DNA of 44,135 nt from a virus: IMG/VR virus record IMGVR_UViG_3300044574_000013, positions 1-44,135 of that record. One strand, written 5' to 3'. Below are positions 16,420 through 24,964 of this stretch, one piece after another; the stretch's first letter is position 1; every line of letters starts with the position of its first letter. Below the pieces are notes generated by a model. That model was not told where the DNA came from. It made no database searches and worked only from the letters and a program-made list of their open reading frames with translations. The position numbers were made by a program, and so were the translations under genes.

Positions 16420-17582
16420 GCTTTCACCTTCCCGGTACGGGCGTTGAGGGCTGCTTGGGCGCGGGAGATTGGCGGAGCCGAGTCAACCACTGGGAGCTTG
16501 ATGTTTGCACCGTCTTTCGACAGCAGTGCCAGCTGGGCCAGAAGGTTAGCGCCGGAATCGCTCGACTCTTTGGCTTCTTTTTCCATGCGGGTCTTCTTCT
16601 CTTCCTCGGTTTCCTCTGTCATTTCTTCGTCAGCCATATCGAAACGAGCCTGGACGTATACGTCAGACTTGGCGGCCCAGTCGATGGTCGGGAACTTGGA
16701 GTTCAGCGCGGCACGCATGATGGTGGTGCTATCAACGCTTTCGCACTTGAACGAATCACCAGCGATCTTTCGAGCAGTTGCGCCGGTCTTGGCGATCAGA
16801 GCTACGCGCTGGCCGATTGCGGTGTCATTCGAAAGCAGAACAGCCTTGGCCAACTCTTCTTTTGCGCCATCAGCGACGGCCTGAATTCGCTGAACAGAAT
16901 CTTCGGCAGTGGTGGCCCGCTTCAGCAGGCGGTCGAACGCGTCTGCAACTACTTGAGCATTGGCCGGGTCGGCAACGTCAACGCTGCGCCCGCTATCGGT
17001 TGTAATGAGTACAGGCATTGTGTTGCCTCCAGTGGTTTCGTTGTCAAAGATTTTAGCTAGTGCGCCCGCACGGCCCCTATCAACTATCGCGATGTGGTTG
17101 ATGCGGATTTCACGCTGTACGTAATCATACTTCTCGCCATCCAGAGTTACCCCCGGAGTTTCATCATATATCGCAGAATATCCGGCGGAAAGCTCGCACT
17201 TGCCGGAGTTTACAGCCTTAATAGCTGCTGCGTCCTTAATGATTAGGTCGCATTGTACGAAAATGTCGGATTTTTGTCCGTCGCCTCTTGATACCCCCTT
17301 GGATACAATCTTGTAATTATCTGCGTTTACCATGCCGACAGGGTGGTTAAGGGTTATGTCGGCGCCATTGTATGTAGCCAGCGAGTCAGCATTGAACACT
17401 TCCTCGGGCGGTCGATAAACTTTAATGATCCGGTTCGGGTCGCCTTTCAGGCCAAGCTCACTGGCAAGATAGTCTTGAATGCCCGTACGAGCAACGTTAC
17501 CGGGTACTCGCAAGAATCCCTCGTCAGTGTACTCGCGGCTTGTTATGCGGTAACTGGATCGGTCATAAACCGTTACTTTCAT
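16416..17582 (-). CDS. Prohead protease and scaffold (DUF2213)
   Basis: 388 residues. N-terminal half has the DUF2213 layout: LRVPGNVARTGIQDYLASEL, LNHPVGMVNADNY with His80, ELSAGYS with Ser132, and INHIAIVDRGRAG with His163/Asp168, consistent with a Ser-His maturation protease. Residues 185-388 are Ala/Glu/Lys-rich and helical with an acidic patch (MADEEMTEETEEEKKTRMEK), suited to a scaffold that the protease removes. The fusion of protease and scaffold is the common state of this family. Confidence 0.8.
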   Translation of the reverse strand: MKVTVYDRSSYRITSREYTDEGFLRVPGNVARTGIQDYLASELGLKGDPNRIIKVYRPPEEVFNADSLATYNGADITLNHPVGMVNADNYKIVSKGVSRGDGQKSDIFVQCDLIIKDAAAIKAVNSGKCELSAGYSAIYDETPGVTLDGEKYDYVQREIRINHIAIVDRGRAGALAKIFDNETTGGNTMPVLITTDSGRSVDVADPANAQVVADAFDRLLKRATTAEDSVQRIQAVADGAKEELAKAVLLSNDTAIGQRVALIAKTGATARKIAGDSFKCESVDSTTIMRAALNSKFPTIDWAAKSDVYVQARFDMADEEMTEETEEEKKTRMEKEAKESSDSGANLLAQLALLSKDGANIKLPVVDSAPPISRAQAALNARTGKVKA

Positions 17583-18400
17583 CGCGTTACACCTTTGACC
17601 GTTAGGCCTTTACGTTGATTTTCTGCAACCTGCCGGGCGGATACTGGCTTGCTTGTGCATCGGCACCCATAATCTTGACCTGGCTTGATCGGAATGCCCT
17701 TCTCGTTGAGTGGGAGATTATCCCATCGATACACGCCCTTGCCATACTCGGTGACTCTGTTGGCGATAACGCTGTGCCAGTGACGTACGCGACTATCATC
17801 CGAGTCTAGCCACTGGAAGTATTCAAAGCCCGCCGCGATCTGTTGCTTCTCGGCCAAATCACCATTGATCTTTCCAGTCTGGTCGCGAGCAATGAACTTT
17901 GCCCGGCGCTCAGATATGCCGTACTTGTCCTGCAAGCTCTTGGAGATATAACTAGGCCTCATGCCCGCGCGCATATTCTCCATTACGGTTGCGCTTACAT
18001 CCTCAAGGTATCGGCCCGGAATCGACTTGATTAGCTGGGCGTTAGCGATTGAAGAGGCCCGCAGATACTCCTGCATCTTTGCGTTGCCGCTGAATGCATC
18101 AATGCCTACGGACTTCTTGAGGTCGCGCTCTGACTTCTTGAGAGAGGCCTGAACGAAGTCCCCAGCGATCTTGTCAGCCCTAGACGTGAGGACTGGCGAA
18201 GTCCAGCGCAGGGAAAGCGTCCTGAGAGCCCCGGCGATCACGTCAGCCCAGCCATCACGAGTGACGATAGCCACCGAGTCAGCAACATAGTCAGGCGCGT
18301 ACTGCCGGATGATAGGCATCAAGGCCGCATCAACGTCGCGCTTAACCTCGCGGACAATGCGCTGCAGCTTTGCGTTGTACTCGATGCCTATTGTGCTCAT
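17579..18400 (-). CDS. Minor head protein, Mu gpF-like
   Basis: 273 residues. C-terminal part has the phage head morphogenesis motifs: RRAKFIARDQTGKINGDLAE, YFQWLDSDDSRVRHWHSVI and the ending PGQDYGCRCTSKP, where the CRC motif and preceding Asp/His residues are typical of Mu gpF/SPP1 gp7-like proteins. N-terminal 150 residues are helical. Probably binds the portal and is packaged in the head. ATGA overlaps link it to portal and protease genes. Confidence 0.82.
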   Translation of the reverse strand: MSTIGIEYNAKLQRIVREVKRDVDAALMPIIRQYAPDYVADSVAIVTRDGWADVIAGALRTLSLRWTSPVLTSRADKIAGDFVQASLKKSERDLKKSVGIDAFSGNAKMQEYLRASSIANAQLIKSIPGRYLEDVSATVMENMRAGMRPSYISKSLQDKYGISERRAKFIARDQTGKINGDLAEKQQIAAGFEYFQWLDSDDSRVRHWHSVIANRVTEYGKGVYRWDNLPLNEKGIPIKPGQDYGCRCTSKPVSARQVAENQRKGLTVKGVTR

Positions 18401-20220
18401 TGGTTATCCGCTTCCTTTACAGAGCTAATCCACTTCGGGTTTATCTGCTCAAATATCTCAGGACCAAGCTCGATAGCTCCAGAATATGGCTTGATTGTGC
18501 TTATATCCAGATATCCAGAATCATAGGTTATTGTGATATGTGGCTGATATTCCGGCCAGTCCCATGATGCTCCAATCTCTTTAATTGCCTCATGACGCCA
18601 AGATAGATCGGCGCTATTGAAGGCCAGGACTATGGCGCCCGCCCCAAATTGCTCAATCATTCGCGGGCCGCCCGGTCGAATGCTAAGACCTCCATCCTCG
18701 CGCGAGCTGAATGTCTCGCCCGCCTTCATCCAATCCACGGGCTGCTTGCTAAATGCCACAGTTACATGCATGTCGGATGCGTCGAGGGTCTTGGTGATCC
18801 CTTGAGATTTAGCCCACGTAATAATATCTGCCGAGTTCTTAACATCGCGGCGAATATACAGAGTTGACGGAGCGGCATCGGCAGAGGTTGTTCTGTCCAT
18901 ATTATCCATATCGGGCTCAAGCGGCTCTTCAAACATGGTTTCATCCTCAAGATCTTCCAGCTCGGCAATCTTCTCGTCATCCAGCTGGTAAAGCTCTTCG
19001 GCCTGCAGGCGGCGCATAACCTGGCTCTTGGTGATAACACCAGAATCAAGGTAAAGAACGTCGCGCTCGGCGTTGGCTTTGTTTGATGCAGCAATCTCAG
19101 CCAGGTTAGGCTGGGCCATCGGGTTCCAGACGTAGTTGAAGTCATCCGGCCAGAATCCAAGCGCCGAGCGCACTAAAACCTCGTCAAGCACGCGAAGGCC
19201 TGGGTCTACCTGATACATGCGCTTGGACGAAAGCGAGGCGTGGTAGTTGCTCATATCGCCTTCACCAGTGGCATTCATGCCCTTGGCGGATGTACCAAAC
19301 AGGCGAGTGACCGGAATGTCTGCCGCGCCACTGATCCACGTCATGAACGTTTCAAGCACCGGAGCGACACCACTCAGGTTCAGCGTCATTCGCTCCAGCT
19401 TCTCGCCGCCGTCCAGCAGGGCCATGTTCAGGTTCGACTTCATCTGACTGAACAGGGCATACCGGCTGACGATGGCTGCGTCCTGATCCGTACCCAGCTC
19501 GTCCATCAGCTCGTCGCGGGTGATAACGTCAATATTCGCCTCTTGCATCAGTTCGGCAATGCCGTCCTTAGATGCAACGGTGTCCATAATGTCATCAAGG
19601 CACTTGCGCAGCTCGGAGTCACCCCAGCCCAGTGTCTGGATGCGCTGGCGACGTGGCAACTTAGCCCCAAGGAATCGGGCGAAGTGCGACCAGTGAATCT
19701 TTTGAGCGCCGCCGGTGATGATGTAGAACTCTGGCTCGAGGTAGTTGGCAGCCAGCACGTTGAAGCTGTTCATCTGCATAGGCTGCACATCGAATCGGTC
19801 AAACACGATAAGGCGCAGCAATCCACCCTTCTTGATCTTGTCGAGCTGCAATGGCTTCTCAAGGTCTTGCCCGGTCAGCATGAGGATTGCCGACCCGCCA
19901 TATAGGCGCGACCAGCTAACAGCCTCACCGATCTTGGTGTGCAACTGAATGCGGTCTTCTTCGGATCGGATATCGTCGGCGCCATCACACTTGATAGTGC
20001 GCCACTCGCGAGTCATGTCCTCGGCGGGCACGTCAACAATCTGGCGAGCCAGCCAATTCGAAGTGTAGGCGGCATCGAGCTGCTGGAAATTACTAACCAG
20101 CGAATACTGGAACGTGTTGTGCGAGCGCTTAGCCTTGGCAGTCCCAAGGCCGGAAACTACGTTCACCAGTCCATCGGCGGACTTAACCGGGGTTCGCGGC
20201 TTCTTGGGTGCGTTGGTCAT
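18397..20220 (-). CDS. Portal protein (DUF1073) fused to 2H phosphodiesterase-like domain
   Basis: 607 residues. Residues 35-400 are a DUF1073-type portal (SNWLARQIVDVPAEDMTREW, VSWSRLYGGSAILML, SGAADIPVTRLFGTSAKGMN). After an acidic linker (418-440) comes an extra domain, about 451-607, with two HxT motifs: HVTVAF (His485, Thr487) and HITITY (His561, Thr563), about 76 residues apart. This pair is the signature of 2H phosphoesterases, the fold of the anti-CBASS nuclease Acb1 that destroys cyclic-nucleotide alarm signals; portal-type proteins carrying such a domain are known in databases under the Acb1 name. Whether this copy cleaves cyclic nucleotides is inference. Confidence 0.82.
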   Translation of the reverse strand: MTNAPKKPRTPVKSADGLVNVVSGLGTAKAKRSHNTFQYSLVSNFQQLDAAYTSNWLARQIVDVPAEDMTREWRTIKCDGADDIRSEEDRIQLHTKIGEAVSWSRLYGGSAILMLTGQDLEKPLQLDKIKKGGLLRLIVFDRFDVQPMQMNSFNVLAANYLEPEFYIITGGAQKIHWSHFARFLGAKLPRRQRIQTLGWGDSELRKCLDDIMDTVASKDGIAELMQEANIDVITRDELMDELGTDQDAAIVSRYALFSQMKSNLNMALLDGGEKLERMTLNLSGVAPVLETFMTWISGAADIPVTRLFGTSAKGMNATGEGDMSNYHASLSSKRMYQVDPGLRVLDEVLVRSALGFWPDDFNYVWNPMAQPNLAEIAASNKANAERDVLYLDSGVITKSQVMRRLQAEELYQLDDEKIAELEDLEDETMFEEPLEPDMDNMDRTTSADAAPSTLYIRRDVKNSADIITWAKSQGITKTLDASDMHVTVAFSKQPVDWMKAGETFSSREDGGLSIRPGGPRMIEQFGAGAIVLAFNSADLSWRHEAIKEIGASWDWPEYQPHITITYDSGYLDISTIKPYSGAIELGPEIFEQINPKWISSVKEADNQ

Positions 20221-20251
20221 CTATTGGCCTATTGGTTGGTTGCTTGGCCGC

Positions 20252-20485
20252 TTACTGCGCCGGTTCTTTTGGTTCTTCATCGCGAATAGCCTTAATCGTC
20301 AAAGTGTAAACGTCACCTGATCGAATTTGCAAAACCTCTCCGCTTGTAGGGCTTCCAATCCAGATATTAAGGCAGTCGTCGCAGTCGATATCTGTGGTTT
20401 TACCTACCGGAAAGAATCCACGAATGCAGTCGCCAGTATAGGTAAGAGCAGTAACTTCAAAGTGCAAAACTGTCTTGTCAGTCAT
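20252..20485 (-). CDS. Small phage protein of unknown function
   Basis: 77 residues from ATG 20485 (MTDKTVLHFEVTALTYTGDC); GGGG lies about 9 bases upstream. ATG 20500 in the same frame is an alternative. Predicted beta-rich with paired Cys (GDCIRGFFPVG, DIDCDDCLNIWIG). It sits between TerL and portal, where small unassigned proteins are common. No family recognised. Confidence 0.55.
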   Translation of the reverse strand: MTDKTVLHFEVTALTYTGDCIRGFFPVGKTTDIDCDDCLNIWIGSPTSGEVLQIRSGDVYTLTIKAIRDEEPKEPAQ

Positions 20486-20522
20486 TTGGCGTAACCCCAT
20501 ATCATTTTTTTCGGAATGGCCA

Positions 20523-21929
20523 TCATAAGGCCTTGTTAAGCGATGTTCTTGCGAGTATTCCACGGCACGCCGCGATTATGAACGCATCCGCGATGTTTGG
20601 CGACGGCACCGCACCGCCCTCACGCGAAGTCTTGGCCAGATCCTTCTTGGATTCAACCTTGACCTTGCCTGCCGGGTCAAAGTCCCTCTTAGGCGTGCAT
20701 AGCTCGTCCACAAGTTTCTCCAGCAGTTTAGCATCGCAGTCACTGGATAGGCTGATCATCTGGTCGGCGGGGAATTTACGCCCCTTGGTCACGGCCAGGT
20801 AGGTGTTACGGAACCGGTCAGCGACCATCCACCAGGCCTGGGCCTTGATGTTCGCGAAGAAGTCTTCGTTAAGGATTCTGGTCTGCGAGTACTGGCGCTT
20901 GGGATGAACAACCTTGCCCCCGGCGTTGAACCGGAAGTGTTTCTTCCAGCCGAGAGAATTCAGGTGCGAACCGGTGCCAGCGCCTACACCTATTGAGTCA
21001 TAACCAATGTTCGAAGCGTCCAGCTTGATAGCAGTCAGGCGCACCCTGTTGGCCGACTCACGCAATTCATCCTCACCACCCTTCCACTCATCCAAGTCAA
21101 CACATACGAAGCCGTCCATGCCAGCTGTGGCGTTCTTGTCGTCGCCGGAGTCGGCCACGTCATAGCCAACGGTCTTGCCGCCGAACCATCCACCATATTC
21201 AGGCTCGACCTTCTTGTGAGCATCGATGGCGGCCTGAATCCAAGATCGCTTGATCACCACGTTGTCGTCGCTATCCTTCGGCACACCCATGTAGACGTGG
21301 ACAGCTTCGTCGTAGTCCTCTTCGAATGCGGCATTGATATCAGCCAAGGCGGTATCAGACAGGAACGGGTTCTCGTCGTAGTTGATCAGACGCTTAATCG
21401 AGCCCTTCATATTCCCGCTAACGAACTGCTTGTAAACGAAGTCAGTCGCTAGACCCGGGTTGAAGGTCAGCCACATCTCAGCGCCAGCGTTACGCATCAC
21501 TGTAGGCCGGATCACCTTGAACATGTCTTTGGTCATTGTCCGGGCCTCTTCGACCCAGCAGACGTTGGCGCCCTCGAAAGACTTTATGTCCTCGATGTTT
21601 CGGGCCATGCCATAGAAGCGGAACAGCGACCCGTTGGTCTTGTGCTCAATGGCGTCGGCGAACACCTTGAAGTTGTTGCCCAGCCCGAAGTAATCGATCT
21701 TGTCCTTGAGCAGCGTGTAAACCGAGTCTGCGATACGGTTCTGAAACATACGCGTGCAAAGGAAGCGCTGCTCGCAGAAGTTTGCGCGCGCAATGGCAAC
21801 CCCTGCCGCGTCATGCGACTTACTGCTCATCCGCCCCCCGTACAGGATGCGGAAGCGAATGTCGTCACCCTCGGGCGTTTCCCGGGTTCGCCAGAAGTCA
21901 CGCAGCGCAGGGTTAAGGGTTGGTTGCAT
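20523..21929 (-). CDS. terL: Terminase large subunit
   Basis: 468 residues. ATPase: Walker A GGRMSSKS (31-38), Walker B VCWVEEA (123-129), coupling motif WLTFNPG (153-159). RNase H-like nuclease: VGYDVADSGDD with Asp257/Asp260, YDSIGVGAG with Asp311, and NIADAFIIA near the end providing the third acidic residue. This is the PBSX/phage_terminase_3-type layout. It cuts and pumps DNA into the prohead with TerS and portal, whose genes flank it. Start overlaps the TerS end by 17 bases. Confidence 0.92.
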   Translation of the reverse strand: MQPTLNPALRDFWRTRETPEGDDIRFRILYGGRMSSKSHDAAGVAIARANFCEQRFLCTRMFQNRIADSVYTLLKDKIDYFGLGNNFKVFADAIEHKTNGSLFRFYGMARNIEDIKSFEGANVCWVEEARTMTKDMFKVIRPTVMRNAGAEMWLTFNPGLATDFVYKQFVSGNMKGSIKRLINYDENPFLSDTALADINAAFEEDYDEAVHVYMGVPKDSDDNVVIKRSWIQAAIDAHKKVEPEYGGWFGGKTVGYDVADSGDDKNATAGMDGFVCVDLDEWKGGEDELRESANRVRLTAIKLDASNIGYDSIGVGAGTGSHLNSLGWKKHFRFNAGGKVVHPKRQYSQTRILNEDFFANIKAQAWWMVADRFRNTYLAVTKGRKFPADQMISLSSDCDAKLLEKLVDELCTPKRDFDPAGKVKVESKKDLAKTSREGGAVPSPNIADAFIIAACRGILARTSLNKAL

Positions 21930-22446
21930 AGAAGTCGTCTAGGCCGCTTCGTGGGGTTGCGTCGGTAGTGGTCACGTCGAGTTTTGATGCAGTGACAATC
22001 CCGAATGCGTCACGCTCAATAGCGATAAGTGTTTTCAGCGTCTCGCCGAGCTTCTTTGAGATATCCACCCTCGCAGCAAGGTTCTCGTCGCTTCCCTCAA
22101 GCTCTACTAACAACTTGTCTACCAGCTCACCATGACGCCTTGCGCGACCCTTGTGGCCTGTTGTGATTGCCAGGATCGCTTCTGCGCTGGAGTTGATAAC
22201 CTCGCGCTCGTTAACAGCCGCATTCTTGTTATCCGACCTGTTAGCTTCTGCCCTGTTAGCAAGCTCCTCTACCTTTGCCTGGATCTTTGCGGCAAGGTCT
22301 CTAGACCATTCATCCCGCTTGGCCCGCTTGTGAATCGTCACATGGGAAACACCGTGTTTCTCTGACAGCTCACGCAGCGTAAGAATGCCAGCCCGGTAGT
22401 CGAGTTCGATCCGCTCCCAGTCGATTGGCTTCTTGGTGGCTGTCAT
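21913..22446 (-). CDS. terS: Terminase small subunit
   Basis: 177 residues. N-terminal helix-turn-helix: WERIELDYRAGILTLRELSE then KHGVSHVTIHKRAKRDEWSR, the usual DNA-recognition region of small terminases, followed by a long helical oligomerisation region and a variable C-terminus. Recognises the packaging site and regulates TerL. First gene of the packaging/head module after a small zinc protein. Confidence 0.85.
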   Translation of the reverse strand: MTATKKPIDWERIELDYRAGILTLRELSEKHGVSHVTIHKRAKRDEWSRDLAAKIQAKVEELANRAEANRSDNKNAAVNEREVINSSAEAILAITTGHKGRARRHGELVDKLLVELEGSDENLAARVDISKKLGETLKTLIAIERDAFGIVTASKLDVTTTDATPRSGLDDFYATNP

Positions 22447-22760
22447 TGCAGAGTCCTTATCGCGAACATCTTAATGTCTTCGCTGCCAGTATCGATATGC
22501 TCAAGATTCCCACGGTCATTTGTCTTGAATCGCCCCCTAGGCAGAAATATGCGCTCGAACTGATCATGCCATACACCAAACTTGGTAGGGCCCTCACCGC
22601 TCGCGTACTGCACTGGCCCGCAAGAGCTGCACAGGAGCATTCCTTTTCGATCAGGTGCGTAAGACCAGTCGAATAACTTCTCGGCCCACCCCTTGAATCC
22701 CTGGCACGCCAAAGCGGTGTTCTCGCAGCACCCGCAGTGCTGGCATTGAAATAGGCTCAT
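22443..22760 (-). CDS. Small zinc-binding phage protein
   Basis: 105 residues from ATG 22760; an ATG 9 bases earlier touches the ribosome site AGAGGA and is less likely. Two cysteine clusters, CQHCGCC near the N-terminus and LLCSSCG at about 45, look like a zinc ribbon, with QFERIFLPRGRFKTNDRG after. Overlaps TerS by ATGA and is the first gene of the late run after the terminator, so it might be a DNA-binding partner of packaging. Family unknown. Confidence 0.62.
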   Translation of the reverse strand: MSLFQCQHCGCCENTALACQGFKGWAEKLFDWSYAPDRKGMLLCSSCGPVQYASGEGPTKFGVWHDQFERIFLPRGRFKTNDRGNLEHIDTGSEDIKMFAIRTLQ

Positions 22761-22815
22761 TGCATCCATTCCTCTTGCAATTCATCAGGAATCAATCTTA
22801 AACCTTCGCCCATGA

Positions 22816-22843
22816 AAAAGCCCGCTGGTTTATGGCGGGCTTA
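22816..22843 (-). terminator. Rho-independent terminator between tRNA genes and late genes
   Basis: On the minus strand AAGCCCGC ... GCGGGCTT forms an 8-bp stem (22819-22826 with 22836-22843), followed by TTTTT. It should end transcripts carrying the upstream accessory genes and the two tRNAs, separating them from the terminase genes. No convincing promoter is visible in the 55 bases between it and the next gene. Confidence 0.85.
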
Positions 22844-22923
22844 GTCCGAACTCTTAGCTGTCGGCGCTTAACTGGTTGCTTAGTGGGCTTCCAGTCTGCT
22901 CACAGGGAGCATTGACGTGTAAC

Positions 22924-22998
22924 TGGCTGGCAATGGAGGGCTCGAACCTCCGACTTCCCGGTTAACAGCCGGGCGTTCTACCACTGAACTAATCGCCA
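22924..22998 (-). tRNA. tRNA-Asn (GTT)
   Basis: Full cloverleaf on the minus strand: 7-bp acceptor (TGGCGAT / ATTGCCA with one G-T pair), D arm GTTCAGTGGTAGAAC, 5-bp anticodon stem CCCGG/CCGGG around CTGTTAA (anticodon GTT), T arm GGAGG-TTCGAGC-CCTCC, discriminator G as in bacterial tRNA-Asn, and an encoded CCA end (22926-22924). Confidence 0.95.
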
Positions 22999-23001
22999 AT
23001 T

Positions 23002-23077
23002 TGGTGCCGCCAAAAGGATTTGAACCCTTGACCCGCTGCTTACAAGGCAGCCGCTCTACCAGCTGAGCTATAACGGC
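23002..23077 (-). tRNA. tRNA-Thr (TGT)
   Basis: Cloverleaf on the minus strand: acceptor GCCGTTA / TGGCGGC (two G-T pairs), D arm GCTCAGCTGGTAGAGC, anticodon stem GCTGC/GCAGC around CTTGTAA (anticodon TGT), T arm AAGGG-TTCAAAT-CCTTT with one G-T pair, discriminator A and encoded CCA (23004-23002). It lies 3 bases upstream of tRNA-Asn and is probably co-transcribed with it. Confidence 0.95.
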
Positions 23078-23354
23078 AAAATCTTTATCGGTCTTTCCCG
23101 ATTGTCAGAATCCCTACAGCCTAGCTGAGCCGTGTTATCCATATGCACTATATCGGATTCAGGTCGGGCTGTCTTTTAGGCTGGCCAATCCATTACCCGA
23201 TTGCTGCTGTTGGTTCGGGCTACCTCATTTGATGTAGACGGCCGGTACTGATCTCCGGCTTTACGTTCTTGCTTTGCGGCGCGCCCCTTTGAAAGCGGGA
23301 CTCAGATTAAAACGCTGCGCATCAGCCTGCGCATTCGCCTACACGCAAACAATA
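23078..23354. other. Gap of 277 bases upstream of the tRNA genes
   Basis: No convincing gene on either strand. On the minus strand CTGACA followed 15 bases later by TAAAGAT, just before tRNA-Thr, is a possible but weak promoter. No third tRNA cloverleaf is visible. Confidence 0.5.
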
Positions 23355-23654
23355 TCACAACTTCTCGCCTTGTCCAGCCGATTCCAGTGTTGCGAGCGAG
23401 ATTGCAGCGATCATCATCCCAGCCAGTTGCTTTGCCATTGCCACGTTAAAGCTCCCTGCTGCTGCCGCCTGAATGCCCATCTCCATGACGTGACGTGTGA
23501 TAGCGATAGGGTTTCCATTCGTCTCTGCGTAGCGCTGGGCATCCTTGGCGAGCGAATCAGCAACAGCCTGGATGTGATCGTTTAGCGATATGGCCGAACC
23601 CTGACTAGCACTAGCCACTTCAACCCGCTGAACTCCCGAGATATTAGGCTTCAT
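23355..23654 (-). CDS. Hypothetical helical protein
   Basis: 99 residues from ATG 23654 (MKPNISGVQRVEVASASQGS), chosen for the GGGGCAGG site upstream; longer starts would lie within the next gene. Ala/Met-rich helices (VMEMGIQAAAAGSFNVAMAK, QLAGMMIAAISLATLESAGQ) follow a short polar start. Neighbours are a His-rich protein and the Gly/Ala-rich protein, a group that could be virion-associated, but no family was recognised. Confidence 0.6.
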   Translation of the reverse strand: MKPNISGVQRVEVASASQGSAISLNDHIQAVADSLAKDAQRYAETNGNPIAITRHVMEMGIQAAAAGSFNVAMAKQLAGMMIAAISLATLESAGQGEKL

Positions 23655-23664
23655 GGCCTGCCCC

Positions 23665-24021
23665 TTATTTCGCCCCGATTTCGATAAGCGCATTCGCGCA
23701 CGCTGCCGCAAGATCTGTTAACTCCTTCTCAATGTCCGCCTCGGTGCCTTCCGCCTTGGCCTGCATAAGCTCGCGATACTCCATCTCGACAATGCTCATG
23801 GCCCCGCCCGAATGCCCCTTATAAACTCGCCAAGTGGCCGGAGGGCTCTCCAAGCGACTAACAATTTCTGCCACAGCTGGAATAACGACAGGAGCCACAT
23901 AGACTTCCCCTTCTTCCTTTGCGTGATGGTGATGATGTTTGTGGTGGTGCGTGTGGTGGTGGACTTCTGAGAGCTCAACCTCTTCCACTGGCGATTCCCG
24001 AACAACAAGCATGCGTCTCAT
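23665..24021 (-). CDS. His-rich hypothetical protein
   Basis: 118 residues, ATG 24021 with GAGGG upstream. Residues 21-33 are HHHTHHHKHHHHH, eleven His in thirteen positions, preceded by an acidic patch (VEEVELSEV). The remainder is amphipathic (AVAEIVSRLESPPATWRVYK) and acidic helical. A metal-binding role for the His run is plausible; the run is encoded by imperfect CAC/CAT repeats that can expand and contract. Close to the previous gene (10 bases), so probably one operon. Confidence 0.68.
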   Translation of the reverse strand: MRRMLVVRESPVEEVELSEVHHHTHHHKHHHHHAKEEGEVYVAPVVIPAVAEIVSRLESPPATWRVYKGHSGGAMSIVEMEYRELMQAKAEGTEADIEKELTDLAAACANALIEIGAK

Positions 24022-24040
24022 GGCGATACCCTCAAGCAGT

Positions 24041-24070
24041 GGGAAAGCCCCCTAAACGAATCAGGGGGCT
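24041..24070 (-). terminator. Hairpin terminator after the Gly/Ala-rich gene
   Basis: On the minus strand AGCCCCCT ... AGGGGGCT makes a perfect 8-bp stem (24046-24053 with 24063-24070, loop 9 bases), followed only by TTT/CCC, so a modest intrinsic terminator. It lies between the stop at 24078 and the ribosome site of the His-rich gene. Confidence 0.6.
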
Positions 24071-24077
24071 ATCTTGA

Positions 24078-24905
24078 TTAGCCGACCTTGTTGTTGGTGG
24101 CGTTTGTGGTTTGGCCGACGCCCGCTTGAGTGCCGAAGTTCACGTTGCTTGTGGTTGCCCGGACGGCCTGGATATCGCCGCACAGGTTGGATACCAGCGC
24201 ACCCAATTGGATGATGGCTTGGCTCTGAGCTTGCATTTGGTTTTGAGCCTGCATTTGCTGGGCTGTCGCGGTATTGGTGTTGGTGATGTTGATTTCAGTT
24301 TCGCGCTGACGACCGACCAGACGGTTTTCCAGCAGAGCCGATTCAGCAACTGTCAGTTGGCGCTGCAGGTTTTGGGTGTTCTGATCATTGAGCGCAGCCA
24401 GGATCTCCTTAGTGCTGGCCGCAACAGCAATGGCATTCGCGTACTGAGCGTCTTTGGTGGCAACCAGATTGGCCTGCCCCATCGTCATTACGTTCATGTT
24501 GATGTTGTTTTGGCTGGCCAGAGATGCAGCGATGGCGTCACTGATTGCCTTGTTGGTGACCGCCTGCCCGGCCACCAGACCGTTTTCAACCTGACCCAGG
24601 TGTGTGCGGATCTCACCGACTGCTCCAGCCAGAGCCAGCTGCACCTGACCCTCGGCCAGAGGGATTGCGCCTTGGATAGCGCCAAGTGTCTGCATGACCG
24701 TGGTGTTTTGCAGCGCGTCTGTCACGCCAGCCAGACCAGCTGTCAGCATTGCAGGCGTTACGATCCCTTCACCTGCTACGCCGCCACCCAGCAGCCCACC
24801 ACGCCCAAGCAGCAAACTACCCAATGCAGCACCAGCAAAACCACCACCAGCACCTCCCAGCGCACCACCATCACCGCCGACAGGCAAAAGATTCATAGTG
24901 TCCAT
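24078..24905 (-). CDS. Gly/Ala-rich, Gln-repeat protein, possibly virion-associated
   Basis: 275 residues. Residues 8-48 are Gly/Ala/Leu runs (GALGGAGGGFAGAALGSLLL) like a flexible or membrane-active head; 50-200 are Ala/Gln/Asn-rich helices; 215-240 carry a Gln/Met/Ala run (QQMQAQNQMQAQSQAIIQLG), then NLCGDIQAVRATTSNVNFGT. This composition and the C-terminal pattern recur in phage proteins of unknown role that I associate with virions. Start ATG 24905 has TGAGG 8 bases upstream. Has its own terminator downstream. Confidence 0.6.
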   Translation of the reverse strand: MDTMNLLPVGGDGGALGGAGGGFAGAALGSLLLGRGGLLGGGVAGEGIVTPAMLTAGLAGVTDALQNTTVMQTLGAIQGAIPLAEGQVQLALAGAVGEIRTHLGQVENGLVAGQAVTNKAISDAIAASLASQNNINMNVMTMGQANLVATKDAQYANAIAVAASTKEILAALNDQNTQNLQRQLTVAESALLENRLVGRQRETEINITNTNTATAQQMQAQNQMQAQSQAIIQLGALVSNLCGDIQAVRATTSNVNFGTQAGVGQTTNATNNKVG

Positions 24906-24964
24906 GATGTAACCTCAGATAAGCGCGGCGAATTGCGCGCTTAAAAAAGGCTACTCCCGGAGTG

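Noticed and set aside
22844-22923. A third tRNA gene beside the pair
   Set aside because: No acceptor or T-arm pairing could be made in this stretch.
24111-24944. 277-codon plus-strand frame opposite the Gly/Ala-rich gene
   Set aside because: Cys/His/Gln-rich low-complexity sequence typical of a complement of Ala/Gln-rich coding DNA; no start signal.
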